Part shown: one piece after another, positions 7,003 to 15,125 of the stretch | Layout: each line of letters opens with the position of its first letter | Numbering within the stretch: position 1 is the stretch's first letter | Assembly: GCA_045540055.1 (NCBI GenBank) | Contig: JAZQGO010000010.1 | Location: 1 to 63,884, forward strand | DNA length: 63,884 nt | Source of the DNA: SIG565 sp045540055 | Lineage (GTDB): Bacteria; Bacillota; Clostridia; Oscillospirales; Acutalibacteraceae | Reading direction: 5' to 3' | The notes under the pieces: generated by a model | Told to the model about the DNA's origin: nothing | The model's database searches: none | What the model saw: the letters and a program-made list of their open reading frames with translations, nothing else | Position numbers and translations under genes: made by a program

Positions 7003-7740
7003 CTATGCAATACGCTTTTCTTTACACTTATTAACAATAAATATGGGTGCGAACATTACCAATATAACTATTGGTAAAAGTATCGGAAATCCCCACAAAT
7101 GATTACCAAGCAGCTTTTCGAACATTTCAAGTGGGTTGCCGACGTCGGGCTTCATTAAAAACATAAAGTTGGTGCCCCACCACAGATTTAGGAAATATAT
7201 CGGTATTGCAAGGCAAATAAGCAATAACATGCTCTTCCCTGCCATTTTAAAATCGGGCTTTATTTTGCCCGAGGTTACGAGCAACAGCGGATAGAGTGTC
7301 AACAAAATATGTATTATAAAGCTGTGCAAGTGGAAAAAGTTAAAGAAGGGCGTTTCGGTCCAGTTTGGGAACAGTAGTGCAAGTGCCGCGCCCGGTATAC
7401 TGAAATAATAAAGAAATGCGCGCACAACCTTTGTAGGCTTTATAACGTCAAATAAAATTAGCAGTATATTTATTCCACACAGATGAAACGGCAGATAACC
7501 GAAGCTAAATTCACCCACCGCGGCAACGACCACGTTTTTAAGCATCTCTTGAAAAAAGATATAGCTGCCGAGCACTATTAGGGTTATTTTCTGCTTTTTG
7601 TCGTCTAACTTCCTAAATAATATGCAGCAAACAACCGCCGCCGTCACCCAAAAAGCCAACCACAATAAATGTGTTAAACCGTATTGCTCGAAGCCCGAGC
7701 CTGGGGGCATACTGTCTTGTGTTTTAAAAAACATTTTCAT
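7003..7740 (-). CDS. TMEM164/YwaF-type (TIGR02206) membrane protein
   Basis: About 245 residues with six or seven transmembrane helices. It carries the conserved stretch FGYLPFHLCGINILLILFD with an intramembrane histidine, followed by HLHSFIIHILLTLYPLLL and LWWGTNFMFLMKP, which identifies the YwaF/TIGR02206 group related to eukaryotic TMEM164. TMEM164 is an acyltransferase acting on phospholipids; whether the bacterial members do the same is unproven. The start is uncertain: GTG, GTG and ATG codons are clustered, and I used the ATG at 7740. It appears to be a single gene, convergent with the SLOG pseudogene and divergent from ktrB. Confidence 0.75.
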   Translation of the reverse strand: MKMFFKTQDSMPPGSGFEQYGLTHLLWLAFWVTAAVVCCILFRKLDDKKQKITLIVLGSYIFFQEMLKNVVVAAVGEFSFGYLPFHLCGINILLILFDVIKPTKVVRAFLYYFSIPGAALALLFPNWTETPFFNFFHLHSFIIHILLTLYPLLLVTSGKIKPDFKMAGKSMLLLICLAIPIYFLNLWWGTNFMFLMKPDVGNPLEMFEKLLGNHLWGFPILLPIVILVMFAPIFIVNKCKEKRIA

Positions 7741-7785
7741 CACCACACATATTTTATCATATTTTGTCGAAATGTCTACTGTTTA

Positions 7786-7814
7786 TTGCAAACTTTATAC
7801 ATTAGTGGTATAAT
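7786..7814 (+). promoter_or_regulatory. Promoter of ktrB-ktrA
   Basis: TTGCAA (7786-7791), a 17-base spacer and TATAAT (7809-7814) form a near-consensus housekeeping promoter 49 bases before the ktrB start. The short leader has no recognisable riboswitch. Confidence 0.7.
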
Positions 7815-7862
7815 GCTTGTAGCTATACTAAGGTAAAATTTCTTAAAAGAATGTGAGAAATT

Positions 7863-9221
7863 ATGCGAAAAACAAAGCTTTCAATCTCAACCACGCATAT
7901 AATACTGTTTAGTTTTTTAGGCGCCATACTGGTTGGCGCTGTATTGCTTTGCCTACCCATCAGCTCATCAAGCGGTAATACAACACCATTTATCGACGCC
8001 CTGTTTACCGCAACAACTTCAACCTGTGTTACAGGCTTGGTGGTAGCGCCGACCTTTTCGGCATGGAGCTTTTTTGGTCAGGCGGTCATTCTATTGCTAA
8101 TTCAAGTTGGCGGACTTGGCATAATTACAATAATATCGGGACTTATGATACTATTTCATAAAAAAATGGGCATCAGCGACCGCCTGCTTTTGCAGGATGC
8201 CTTTAATCTTAATTCCCTTTCGGGACTTGTGAGATTTATCAAAAAGGTTATTAAGGGCACCTTTATTGTTGAGGGCATCGGCGCTCTTTTGTATATGACT
8301 GTTTTTGTCCCACAATTTGGTTTGAGGGGAATATGGATTTCGGTTTTCACCGCTGTTTCTGCTTTTTGCAATGCAGGAATAGACGTAATTGCCGAAAACA
8401 GCCTATGTAATTATGCTACTAATCCGATCATAAATATTGTTACCTGTGTGCTAATAATTCTGGGAGGCATAGGCTTTATAGTCTGGTGGGATGTTTTAAG
8501 GGTGTTAAAGCAGCCGCGTCAAAAAAGGCGCCGTTTTTTCAGAAGCCTTACACTTCACAGCAAAATCGCCATTACAGCTACTCTTGTTTTGATTATTGTG
8601 GGCGCATTATTTATTATGCTGTTTGAATATGACAATCCGCTAACCCTTAAGGATTATACCTTTTTTGAAAAACTTCAAATATCATTTTTTCAGTCAGTAA
8701 CTACGAGAACTGCAGGCTTTGCTACAATAGCACAAGAAAATCTGACCGATTCATCCGCCATTCTTTGCTTGTTGCTAATGTTTATCGGCGGCTCCCCTGT
8801 CGGTACAGCGGGTGGCGTTAAAACCGTTACCTTTGTTGTAATTATCGCGTCGGCTATTGCCTGTGTGCGCAATCAGGCAGATACCAATATATTCAACCGC
8901 CATATTACAAAAGCGGCAATAAGCAAGGCATTAACCGTAATTTTTATATCCTTCTCGATTGTATTTATATCTACAATACTACTATCACTCGTCTGTGACG
9001 CACCTGCGCTTGATATAATGTACGAAACGGTTAGTGCAACGGCAACGGTGGGACTTTCAAGAAATTTAACCTTCTCACTGGATAGCATTGGCAAGCTGAT
9101 TATTATTTTAACTATGTATCTTGGCAGAGTCGGTCCCATTTCACTTGCCATTGCATTTAATTTTAAAAAGCAAAACCCCGATTTAATAAGAGAGCCTATC
9201 GAAGAAATAAGTGTTGGATAG
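7863..9221 (+). CDS. ktrB: KtrB-type potassium transporter
   Basis: 452-residue member of the TrkH/KtrB/HKT superfamily. Four pore repeats are visible by their filter glycines: TSTCVTGLVV, SAFCNAGIDVI, TTRTAGFATI and SATATVGLSRN. It is shorter than the TrkH at 629 and starts directly at the first repeat, as KtrB proteins do. A positively charged loop (QPRQKRRRFFRSL) lies mid-protein. The ktrA gene follows after 15 bases with its own GAAAGGAA ribosome site, so KtrA and KtrB form one operon. The family imports K+, often coupled to Na+, with gating by the KtrA octamer and, in many Firmicutes, inhibition by c-di-AMP. Confidence 0.93.
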   Translation: MRKTKLSISTTHIILFSFLGAILVGAVLLCLPISSSSGNTTPFIDALFTATTSTCVTGLVVAPTFSAWSFFGQAVILLLIQVGGLGIITIISGLMILFHKKMGISDRLLLQDAFNLNSLSGLVRFIKKVIKGTFIVEGIGALLYMTVFVPQFGLRGIWISVFTAVSAFCNAGIDVIAENSLCNYATNPIINIVTCVLIILGGIGFIVWWDVLRVLKQPRQKRRRFFRSLTLHSKIAITATLVLIIVGALFIMLFEYDNPLTLKDYTFFEKLQISFFQSVTTRTAGFATIAQENLTDSSAILCLLLMFIGGSPVGTAGGVKTVTFVVIIASAIACVRNQADTNIFNRHITKAAISKALTVIFISFSIVFISTILLSLVCDAPALDIMYETVSATATVGLSRNLTFSLDSIGKLIIILTMYLGRVGPISLAIAFNFKKQNPDLIREPIEEISVG

Positions 9222-9236
9222 AAAGGAATAATTGAT

Positions 9237-9887
9237 ATGAGTATTAACAAAACCTATGCTGTGCTTGGACTTGGCAGATATGGCAGAGCCGTCGCAGAAG
9301 AGCTTGTAAATAACGGTGCAGAGGTGTTGGCAGTTGATATCGACCAGAACAACGTCAACAACGCCGCCACCCATATTCCCCTTTGCAAATGCGCGGATAT
9401 CACCGATGCCGACGTAATAGAAAAATTGGGTATTTCAAATATTGACGTCGCAATAGTTGCTATGGCAAATAACCTTGAAGCAAGCGTACTTGCCACCTCA
9501 CTGTGTAAAGAAGCGGGTGTTAAAACCGTTATCGCCAAATGTGGTAGCGAGCTTCATAGTAAAATTCTTTATAACGTTGGTGCCGATAGGGTGATTTTCC
9601 CCGAAAAAGAATCGGGCAAGCGTCTTGCGCGCACACTTCTTACTGCAGGCTTTTCAGAAATGATTGAGCTCTCAGACAAAATATCAATGGTTGAATTTGA
9701 GGTGCGTGATGAATGGGTTGGCAAAAATTTAATTGAGTTAGAGCTGAGAAAAAAATACTCTATCAACGTTGTTGCGGTCTGTGACGGTGAGAATATCAGC
9801 ACATCCTTCGACCCCACCGAGCCCTTTAAAAAGGGTATGCGCTTAATAGTTATTGCCGAAACCCAAAAACTGCAAAAGCTTAAATAA
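9237..9887 (+). CDS. ktrA: KtrA, RCK-domain potassium uptake regulator
   Basis: 216-residue cytosolic gating subunit with a single RCK unit: an N-terminal Rossmann domain opening YAVLGLGRYGRAVAEEL (GxGxxG), and a C-terminal TrkA-C domain from about residue 140 (MVEFEVRDEWVGKNLIEL). Length fits KtrA (about 220) rather than TrkA (about 450). It binds ATP/ADP or NAD(H) to open or close KtrB, and the TrkA-C domain is the usual c-di-AMP site in this family. It ends just before a long 17-bp hairpin at 9895-9933. Confidence 0.93.
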   Translation: MSINKTYAVLGLGRYGRAVAEELVNNGAEVLAVDIDQNNVNNAATHIPLCKCADITDADVIEKLGISNIDVAIVAMANNLEASVLATSLCKEAGVKTVIAKCGSELHSKILYNVGADRVIFPEKESGKRLARTLLTAGFSEMIELSDKISMVEFEVRDEWVGKNLIELELRKKYSINVVAVCDGENISTSFDPTEPFKKGMRLIVIAETQKLQKLK

Positions 9888-9894
9888 ATTTTAT

Positions 9895-9933
9895 AAGCAA
9901 CACCCGCATATCAGTGATATGCGGGTGTTGCTT
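9895..9933. terminator. Long hairpin after ktrA
   Basis: A perfect 17-bp stem (AAGCAACACCCGCATAT with its complement) has a 5-base loop. It sits 8 bases after ktrA and probably ends the transcript. A clear T run is missing on both sides, so mRNA protection or an inserted palindrome are alternatives. Confidence 0.5.
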
Positions 9934-10100
9934 ACCAATGCAGAAGAAACGCGTCATTCTATATTGGCGCTCAACTCGCGTATTGCCCAGTTTGCAATAT
10001 TTGATGCAATATACACATATATAGTAGTAAATACAGATAAATCGGCAATGCAGGCAATATATAACACCGAAATTGCACTGCAAAATTAAAAATATAGTAA

Positions 10101-10129
10101 TTGACACGAAACATATTAAATTGTATAAT
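10101..10129 (+). promoter_or_regulatory. Promoter of galT
   Basis: A perfect TTGACA (10101-10106) and TATAAT (10124-10129) are separated by exactly 17 bases and lie 35 bases before the galT start codon. This suggests strong, largely constitutive expression. Confidence 0.85.
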
Positions 10130-10163
10130 TTTACTTGTAACTTAATTTAGGGGAGACTTTACA

Positions 10164-11657
10164 GTGATTTACAAAAGCATTAAGAAGCTTGTTTGCTATG
10201 GACTTCAAAAGGGATTTTTTAAGGAGCAGGACGTAATTTATATTACAAATCAACTCATCGATGCACTGCGCCTTGATGAGTTTGTTGACGATGGCGTAAA
10301 CTATGTGGACGTTGACCTTGAAGCAACATTGAAGGAAGTTTTAGACTATGCTGTGGAAAATGACATAATTGAGGATAGCATCGTCTACCGCGACCTCTTT
10401 GACACTCGCATTATGGGACTTATGCTGCCCCGTCCGAGTGAGGTTACCGAAGAGTTTTATAAGCTTTATAATAATTCCCCCGAGGCCGCTACCGATTATT
10501 TTTACAATATCAGTCGCGATTCAGATTATATTCGTCGCTACCGCATTAAAAAGGACCTAAAGTGGCTTGCAGATACTAAGTACGGCGAGCTCGAAATAAC
10601 CGTAAATCTCTCAAAGCCCGAAAAAGACCCCAAGGCTATTGCCGCCGCAAAGGCAGCACCGCAGGCTGGCTATCCCAAATGTCTGCTCTGTAAGGAAAAC
10701 GAGGGCTATGCAGGCAGGGTCAACAGTCCTGCACGTCAAAATCACAGAATAATCCCCGTTACCATAAACAACCAGCCCTGGTGTTTCCAATTTTCCCCTT
10801 ACGTGTATTATAACGAGCATTGTATCGTGTTTAACTCACTTCACACACCAATGCAGATAAATAACGACACCTTCCAAAAGCTCTTTGACTTTGTAAAGCT
10901 GTTCCCCCACTATTTTGTCGGCTCAAATGCCGACCTACCGATAGTTGGCGGCTCGATACTCAGTCACGACCATTTCCAAGGCGGCCACCACACCTTTGCT
11001 ATGGCAAAAGCTCCTATTGAAACCGCAGTTAATTTTGAAGGCTTTAATGACGTTGAGGCAGGTATCGTTAAATGGCCTATGTCGGTTATCCGACTCCGTA
11101 GTGACAATACAGATAGAATTATTGAACTCGCCCGCAAGATTTTGGCTACGTGGCGCGCATACACCGATGAATCCGCCTTCATTTTTGCCGAAACCGATGG
11201 CGAGCCGCACAATACCATCACCCCCATCGCACGCAAAAACGGCGATAAGTTTGAGCTTGACTTGGTGCTTCGCAACAACATAACCACCCCCGAGCATCCG
11301 ATGGGTGTGTATCATCCCCACGAAGAGCTTCATAACATTAAAAAGGAAAATATCGGTCTTATTGAGGTTATGGGTCTCGCCGTTCTGCCTGCGCGCCTTA
11401 AAGATGAAATGGCACAACTTGAAACCGCTATTCTTAACGGCGACGATTTGCGTCAAAACGAAACCCTGTCTAAGCATGCCGATTGGGTTGACGGCTTTAA
11501 AGCTAAATATGAGAGTATAACGGCCGAGAATATTGAAAAAATAATTCAGGATGAAATCGGTCTTGTTTTCTCTAAGGTTTTAGAGCACGCAGGCGTCTAC
11601 AAACGCGATGCCGACGGTAAAGCGGCATTCCTGCGCTTTATAAATTCGGTTAATTGA
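10164..11657 (+). CDS. galT: UDP-glucose--hexose-1-phosphate uridylyltransferase, class II
   Basis: 497-residue galactose-1-phosphate uridylyltransferase of the Firmicutes class II type (about 490 residues), not the short E. coli type. Family segments include YPKCLLCKENEGYAGR, NEHCIVFNSLHTPM, FVGSNADLPIVGGSILSHDH followed by FQGGHH, and the C-terminal VYHPHEELHNIKKENIGLIE. It exchanges UMP between UDP-glucose and galactose-1-phosphate in the Leloir pathway. The start is GTG at 10164, eight bases after GGGGAG. No galK or galE is near, so it is an isolated gene with its own consensus promoter. A galactose source within the window could be the GH2 enzyme at 34534 only if that is a galactosidase rather than a glucuronidase. 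Confidence 0.95.
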   Translation: MIYKSIKKLVCYGLQKGFFKEQDVIYITNQLIDALRLDEFVDDGVNYVDVDLEATLKEVLDYAVENDIIEDSIVYRDLFDTRIMGLMLPRPSEVTEEFYKLYNNSPEAATDYFYNISRDSDYIRRYRIKKDLKWLADTKYGELEITVNLSKPEKDPKAIAAAKAAPQAGYPKCLLCKENEGYAGRVNSPARQNHRIIPVTINNQPWCFQFSPYVYYNEHCIVFNSLHTPMQINNDTFQKLFDFVKLFPHYFVGSNADLPIVGGSILSHDHFQGGHHTFAMAKAPIETAVNFEGFNDVEAGIVKWPMSVIRLRSDNTDRIIELARKILATWRAYTDESAFIFAETDGEPHNTITPIARKNGDKFELDLVLRNNITTPEHPMGVYHPHEELHNIKKENIGLIEVMGLAVLPARLKDEMAQLETAILNGDDLRQNETLSKHADWVDGFKAKYESITAENIEKIIQDEIGLVFSKVLEHAGVYKRDADGKAAFLRFINSVN

Positions 11658-11667
11658 TAAAAAACAC

Positions 11668-11696
11668 TTGATTTTTGCGTCACCTGAAAGTATAAT
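11668..11696 (+). promoter_or_regulatory. Promoter of tRNA-Ser, with overlapping inverted repeat
   Basis: TTGATT (11668-11673), 17 bases and TATAAT (11691-11696) precede the tRNA by 18 bases. The -10 box sits in the loop of a 9-bp inverted repeat, GTCACCTGA (11679-11687) and TCAGGTGAC (11699-11707). The repeat may be part of galT termination or may affect promoter opening. Confidence 0.6.
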
Positions 11697-11714
11697 AGTC
11701 AGGTGACCGAATAC

Positions 11715-11807
11715 GGAGATGTCGCCTAGTCCGGTCGAGGGCGCACGATTGGAAATCGTGTAACTGCTACAAACAGTTCGAGAGTTCGAATCTCTCCATC
11801 TCCGCCA
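11715..11807 (+). tRNA. tRNA-Ser (anticodon GGA)
   Basis: The 93-base sequence folds as a class II tRNA. Acceptor arm GGAGATG pairs with CATCTCC, followed by a G discriminator and encoded CCA. The anticodon stem is CACGA/TCGTG around loop TTGGAAA with anticodon GGA at 11751-11753. A long variable arm and the T-loop TTCGAAT are present. The long variable arm and GGA anticodon identify serine, reading UCC/UCU. Confidence 0.97.
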
Positions 11808-11810
11808 GAA

Positions 11811-11838
11811 GAAAAGACCGTATTTATGCGGTCTTTTC
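11811..11838 (+). terminator. Terminator of tRNA-Ser
   Basis: The stem GAAAAGACCG / CGGTCTTTTC with an 8-base loop is followed by TTTATTTTT, 4 bases after the CCA end. Confidence 0.9.
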
Positions 11839-11943
11839 TTTATTTTTACGGCACATCTCATTTACTAACAATTATAATTTGTTTTTTAAACAACACAAAA
11901 TTTCACACAAAAAGAAGTAAATTTCACACGAAATATATGAGAA

Positions 11944-11974
11944 AACCGCCCCGTTCAAATTGAACAGGGCGGTT
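11944..11974 (-). terminator. Terminator of the phage-fibre/amidase cassette
   Basis: A 14-bp stem with one mismatch (AACCGCCC-C-GTTCA and its complement) is followed on the minus strand by TTTTCT. It lies 42 bases beyond the amidase stop codon and would end the five-gene minus transcript. Confidence 0.8.
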
Positions 11975-12016
11975 AATTTATTTGCGCTATTTATTTACAT
12001 CCACAAGCTTTATCCA

Positions 12017-12793
12017 TTAAAGTATCGTCTTACGCACTTCCTTAACAACCTCTACCCAGCTTTTCTTTTCGGGGGCAGGCTGGTCGTTATTTGCTTCAGG
12101 TTTGGGTTCTTCAGATGTTACCTCCATTTTTGGTTGTGCCGGCTTGTCTGCCTCAGTATTTTGAGTCTCAGTTTTTGTCGGCTCAGTCTTTGTCGGCTCG
12201 GTTTTCTTTTTTGTAAGAGAGCCGAGTGCCACTATCACATTAACACACCCGCTTGCCACCTTATCGGCAAACTCATCGGTCAATATGTACTTAATATCGG
12301 TAGCACTGTCCATAAAACCGCACTCAATAAGTATTGCCGGCATTGTCGTTTCGCGAAGCACCTGTAAATCTTGTGCAGGTATGGGGTTAGAACGATTACC
12401 CTTCGAAACACCCGCCTTGATGAGCGCGTCATAAAATTTCTTTTGTATTTTCGCGGTTTCGCCCTGCTCACTCAACCCCTTTTGACGAATAACTATCAGG
12501 CCTCCGCCTGTTCTGCCCTTCATACCCGCATTATGATGAATAGACAGATATAAATCGGCATTAAAACTGTTGGCAGTTTTTGTTCGAGTAGACAGCGCCA
12601 CGTCGGTTTTACCGCTTGTGTCATCAACACGTTTTACCGAAACACCGTCATATTCTGCAAGCAATTTTTCAATTTTATCACAAATGCGGTCGTTCAGCAC
12701 CCACTCTCTTGTCTCGTTTTTGTCGAGTGCTTTCATACAACGCTTACCCGCTGTATTTTTACCATGTCCTGCGTCAAGTATTAATTTAAACAT
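12017..12793 (-). CDS. N-acetylmuramoyl-L-alanine amidase (Amidase_3), phage-type
   Basis: 258-residue zinc amidase that would cleave the bond between muramic acid and the stem peptide. The Amidase_3 core spans about residues 1-185: KLILDAGHGKNT (first zinc histidine), NETREW (glutamate ligand), LSIHHNAG (second histidine) and ILIECGFMDS (catalytic glutamate). A linker rich in T, P, E and K with tandem EPTKT units follows, then a short amphipathic tail KKSWVEVVKEVRK. There is no signal peptide, as in phage endolysins that need a holin, yet no holin gene is present. It is the last gene of the cassette; a tail- or fibre-associated lysin is an alternative to a lysis role. Confidence 0.88.
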   Translation of the reverse strand: MFKLILDAGHGKNTAGKRCMKALDKNETREWVLNDRICDKIEKLLAEYDGVSVKRVDDTSGKTDVALSTRTKTANSFNADLYLSIHHNAGMKGRTGGGLIVIRQKGLSEQGETAKIQKKFYDALIKAGVSKGNRSNPIPAQDLQVLRETTMPAILIECGFMDSATDIKYILTDEFADKVASGCVNVIVALGSLTKKKTEPTKTEPTKTETQNTEADKPAQPKMEVTSEEPKPEANNDQPAPEKKSWVEVVKEVRKTIL

Positions 12794-12801
12794 AATTAAA
12801 A

Positions 12802-13068
12802 CTACTCTGATTCATATTCTTTAATTTCGTAACACTTATGTATTACACCGTTTTCAAGGTAGTAATATGCTTCGAGATACTGATTTTCAGCCGTTTCGGG
12901 CTCGGCATTTTCAACATATTCATAAATGCCGTTAGAATTTAAAACCTCAATAGGCTGATTTTGGATATTTAAAATAAGGTGCTTTTCGCCATCTATTATT
13001 AAATACCCATCTTTTTTAATGCTTTCTACATTCTTTTCGTCAATGAACTTCTTTAACATAGGTTTCAT
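12802..13068 (-). CDS. Small hypothetical protein in the phage-fibre cassette
   Basis: 88-residue acidic soluble protein with no recognised domain. It begins MLKKFIDEKNVESIKKDGYL and ends CYEIKEYESE, with many tyrosines in the second half (EAYYYLENGVIH). No transmembrane segment is present, so it is not a holin. The start overlaps the end of the upstream gene by 4 bases (13065-13068), an ATGA-type junction that suggests translational coupling. Its place between a tail-fibre-like gene and an amidase is typical of small phage structural or accessory proteins, but function is unknown. Confidence 0.6.
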   Translation of the reverse strand: MKPMLKKFIDEKNVESIKKDGYLIIDGEKHLILNIQNQPIEVLNSNGIYEYVENAEPETAENQYLEAYYYLENGVIHKCYEIKEYESE

Positions 13069-14168
13069 CTCCTTTTGTATGTAACTTCCATATTAGATGG
13101 TTGTATTATTGTATCTACTGTGTAAACTGTTGTACCTTTAAATGTTGGTAGCTGCGGCAGCTCTATTAGTTCTTCTGTTGGGTTTTTAGTGGTATAACAT
13201 ATATAGGTTGGGTTTTCAGCAAGCCAAGCATTAAACTCATCTACTGTTGTAAAACCTAAATAATCTAAAATACCTATCCAATAAACATAGTTGTTATTTG
13301 CACCAACCCACATTGAGTGCGAAGCTTGAGCGTTAGATACAAAGATACTTTCTCTATTGCTCATACTATTAGCGTTACGAGAATAGTTATTATCTAAGAT
13401 ATTACCCAATTGTACTCCTAATTTATCAACCCAAGTATAAGTATTATAAACTCTTTTTAAATCTACTCTCTTTATATTCCTAACCACTTTACCATTAGCA
13501 AAATCAATATAATCAGAATAATCACCCACCTTGCGCAAAGGCTCTGGTAAGTAAATGTTGGTTGTTATTGACTCTTTGTATGGCTCAAATTCTGTAGCTG
13601 CGCTACCATACTCTATTTGTAATTTTTGTATTTTATCATACTTAAGCGGACTCATATTTATATAAATATATCCTTCAGCATCTGCTTTTGCTTTTACTAC
13701 CTTATGACAAAGCGTCGAACTTGCACTATTATACAACCAGTTTCCGCCACCAGCATTACCATTTCCTTTTTCAGAACTTTTAGTACCAACACATAAATAA
13801 AATCCTTGACCAGAAGTTAAATCATTATCCCAACTTGCTGTTATTGTTTGGTTAGCACCTACATATATACTGTAATATTTATAACCACTTTGCTTCCAAT
13901 GTTCTGTGTTATTTATATCAAACAAATTCTTACCTTGTGTCACTATTGGTATTTTATATTTACCAGTAGCCTCGTCATATTCCCCTACACTCTCTACCTC
14001 TACTGGTGTATCTGGTGTGGGTGTGCCATCTTGAATGCTATTACCGTATAGCTTATAGTCTTTTAGATTTCTGCCAAGACTTCTTTCAAGGGTTAGTGGT
14101 GGTACACCTTCAACTGTCTCATATTTACCCTGATTTAAGAGCAGTTTTTTAATCATCGTATTTCGCAT
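13065..14168 (-). CDS. Phage minor structural / receptor-binding-like protein
   Basis: 367-residue protein of the kind encoded at the 3' end of Firmicutes phage tail modules. The N-terminal region includes YKLYGNSIQDGTPTPDTPVE followed by VESVGEYDEATGKYKI, a segment common in such proteins, then a lectin-like beta-rich middle (GQGFYLCVGTKSSEKGNG) and a C-terminal segment FNAWLAENPTYICYTTKNPT. These suggest carbohydrate or receptor binding on the outside of a particle. It lies 4 bases after the collagen-like fibre gene, and the next small gene overlaps its end. The exact ligand and assembly partner cannot be read from sequence. Confidence 0.7.
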   Translation of the reverse strand: MRNTMIKKLLLNQGKYETVEGVPPLTLERSLGRNLKDYKLYGNSIQDGTPTPDTPVEVESVGEYDEATGKYKIPIVTQGKNLFDINNTEHWKQSGYKYYSIYVGANQTITASWDNDLTSGQGFYLCVGTKSSEKGNGNAGGGNWLYNSASSTLCHKVVKAKADAEGYIYINMSPLKYDKIQKLQIEYGSAATEFEPYKESITTNIYLPEPLRKVGDYSDYIDFANGKVVRNIKRVDLKRVYNTYTWVDKLGVQLGNILDNNYSRNANSMSNRESIFVSNAQASHSMWVGANNNYVYWIGILDYLGFTTVDEFNAWLAENPTYICYTTKNPTEELIELPQLPTFKGTTVYTVDTIIQPSNMEVTYKRR

Positions 14169-14172
14169 ATTA

Positions 14173-15069
14173 TCACGCTCCTACAATTTCTAAAGCACCA
14201 ACACACCAATCTTCACCGTTGTGTTCGTAATAAATAATATAACTGCCGTTGTTAAGTTCAGGAATATCACCGAAGTATTTGGTTGCACCTAAATCTATAC
14301 TGATGGTTTCATAGTTTGATATTGTGACTTGTAATTCTATTGAGTTAAGAACAGCGTTATCCACATCTGTGGGTAAATTAAAAATTACATCAGATATTAT
14401 ATTAAAACGATACACTTTATTTGTTTCTAATTGTGGCGGTATATTCTCGGTAATATCGTTTTGGGGCAAAACATCAAACATTGCCGAAACTTGTTCGGTT
14501 GTCGCATATCCGTTTTTAGATACCGCATGCACTACGCTACCTTCAAATTCATTAGATTGAGCATATTCTGTTAGTGCTTCTGCTACTGCTTTACCGCTTT
14601 GTGCGTTTGAACTTTCAGGATTGTAGGTTTGGTCTGTTACGGCATCCTTGCCCGACTCACCTGTGTCTCCTTTCTCCCCCTTTTCACCCTGGGGACCCAT
14701 TGCACCAACATCGCCTTTTGGACCTTGAGGTCCTATAGCGCCGGTATCGCCTTTTTCACCTGTGTCCCCCTTGGCACCTTGAGGGCCTCGCTCACCTTGA
14801 GGACCTCGTAGCCCTTGAACACCTTGCACGCCTCTATCGCCCTTTTCGCCTTGTGCGCCTTTATCGCCCTTATCACCCTTAGGGCCTTTCTTCCATTCAA
14901 GGTCATTAAAGGCCGTTACGCCATCGCCAATTTTAAGCCACTCGCCATCAACCCCGTCGGTCACTATTGCAGGCTCGCCCTTTTCGAGTATCGGGTTTTT
15001 CGCCTGCCAATTGCTGAGCGTATCACTGCGAAAACCAAATCTTGCTTTTGCATAAATTTTTGTAGACAT
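14173..15069 (-). CDS. Collagen-like phage tail fibre protein
   Basis: 298-residue fibre protein. Residues 1-60 form an N-terminal domain (FGFRSDTLSNWQAKNPIL, GEPAIVTDGVDGEWLKIGDG), typical of phage fibre attachment domains. About residues 62-142 are 27 uninterrupted Gly-X-Y triplets (GPKGDKGDKGAQGEK and similar), expected to fold as a trimeric collagen helix. A junction with SSNAQSGKAVAEAL follows, then a C-terminal globular domain of about 130 residues. The repeats use many charged K/D/E residues in place of hydroxyproline, as bacterial collagens do. An AGGAGG-like site precedes the ATG. Its neighbours are a baseplate-like gene upstream and a receptor-binding-like gene downstream. Confidence 0.85.
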   Translation of the reverse strand: MSTKIYAKARFGFRSDTLSNWQAKNPILEKGEPAIVTDGVDGEWLKIGDGVTAFNDLEWKKGPKGDKGDKGAQGEKGDRGVQGVQGLRGPQGERGPQGAKGDTGEKGDTGAIGPQGPKGDVGAMGPQGEKGEKGDTGESGKDAVTDQTYNPESSNAQSGKAVAEALTEYAQSNEFEGSVVHAVSKNGYATTEQVSAMFDVLPQNDITENIPPQLETNKVYRFNIISDVIFNLPTDVDNAVLNSIELQVTISNYETISIDLGATKYFGDIPELNNGSYIIYYEHNGEDWCVGALEIVGA

Positions 15070-15125
15070 TTGTTAAACCTCCTTATTTATAAGAATCTTT
15101 TATTTGAAATTCCATATTGCTGCTC

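Noticed and set aside
7815..7862. c-di-AMP riboswitch upstream of ktrB
   Set aside because: The leader after the promoter is under 50 bases, too short for the ydaO-type aptamer.
9853..10089. 78-residue open frame after ktrA
   Set aside because: It overlaps the ktrA end, crosses the 17-bp hairpin and has no ribosome site or recognisable protein pattern.
11715..11807. tRNA-Ser as an attachment site for the fibre cassette
   Set aside because: I found no second copy of the tRNA 3' end on the far side of the cassette (16280-16530).
11898..11929. Iteron-like direct repeat AAATTTCACAC (11898-11908 and 11919-11929)
   Set aside because: Only two copies, 21 bases apart, in AT-rich DNA with no replication gene nearby.
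14640..14890. CRISPR-like short repeats
   Set aside because: The periodicity is the 9-base Gly-X-Y codon pattern of the collagen helix; there are no spacers.
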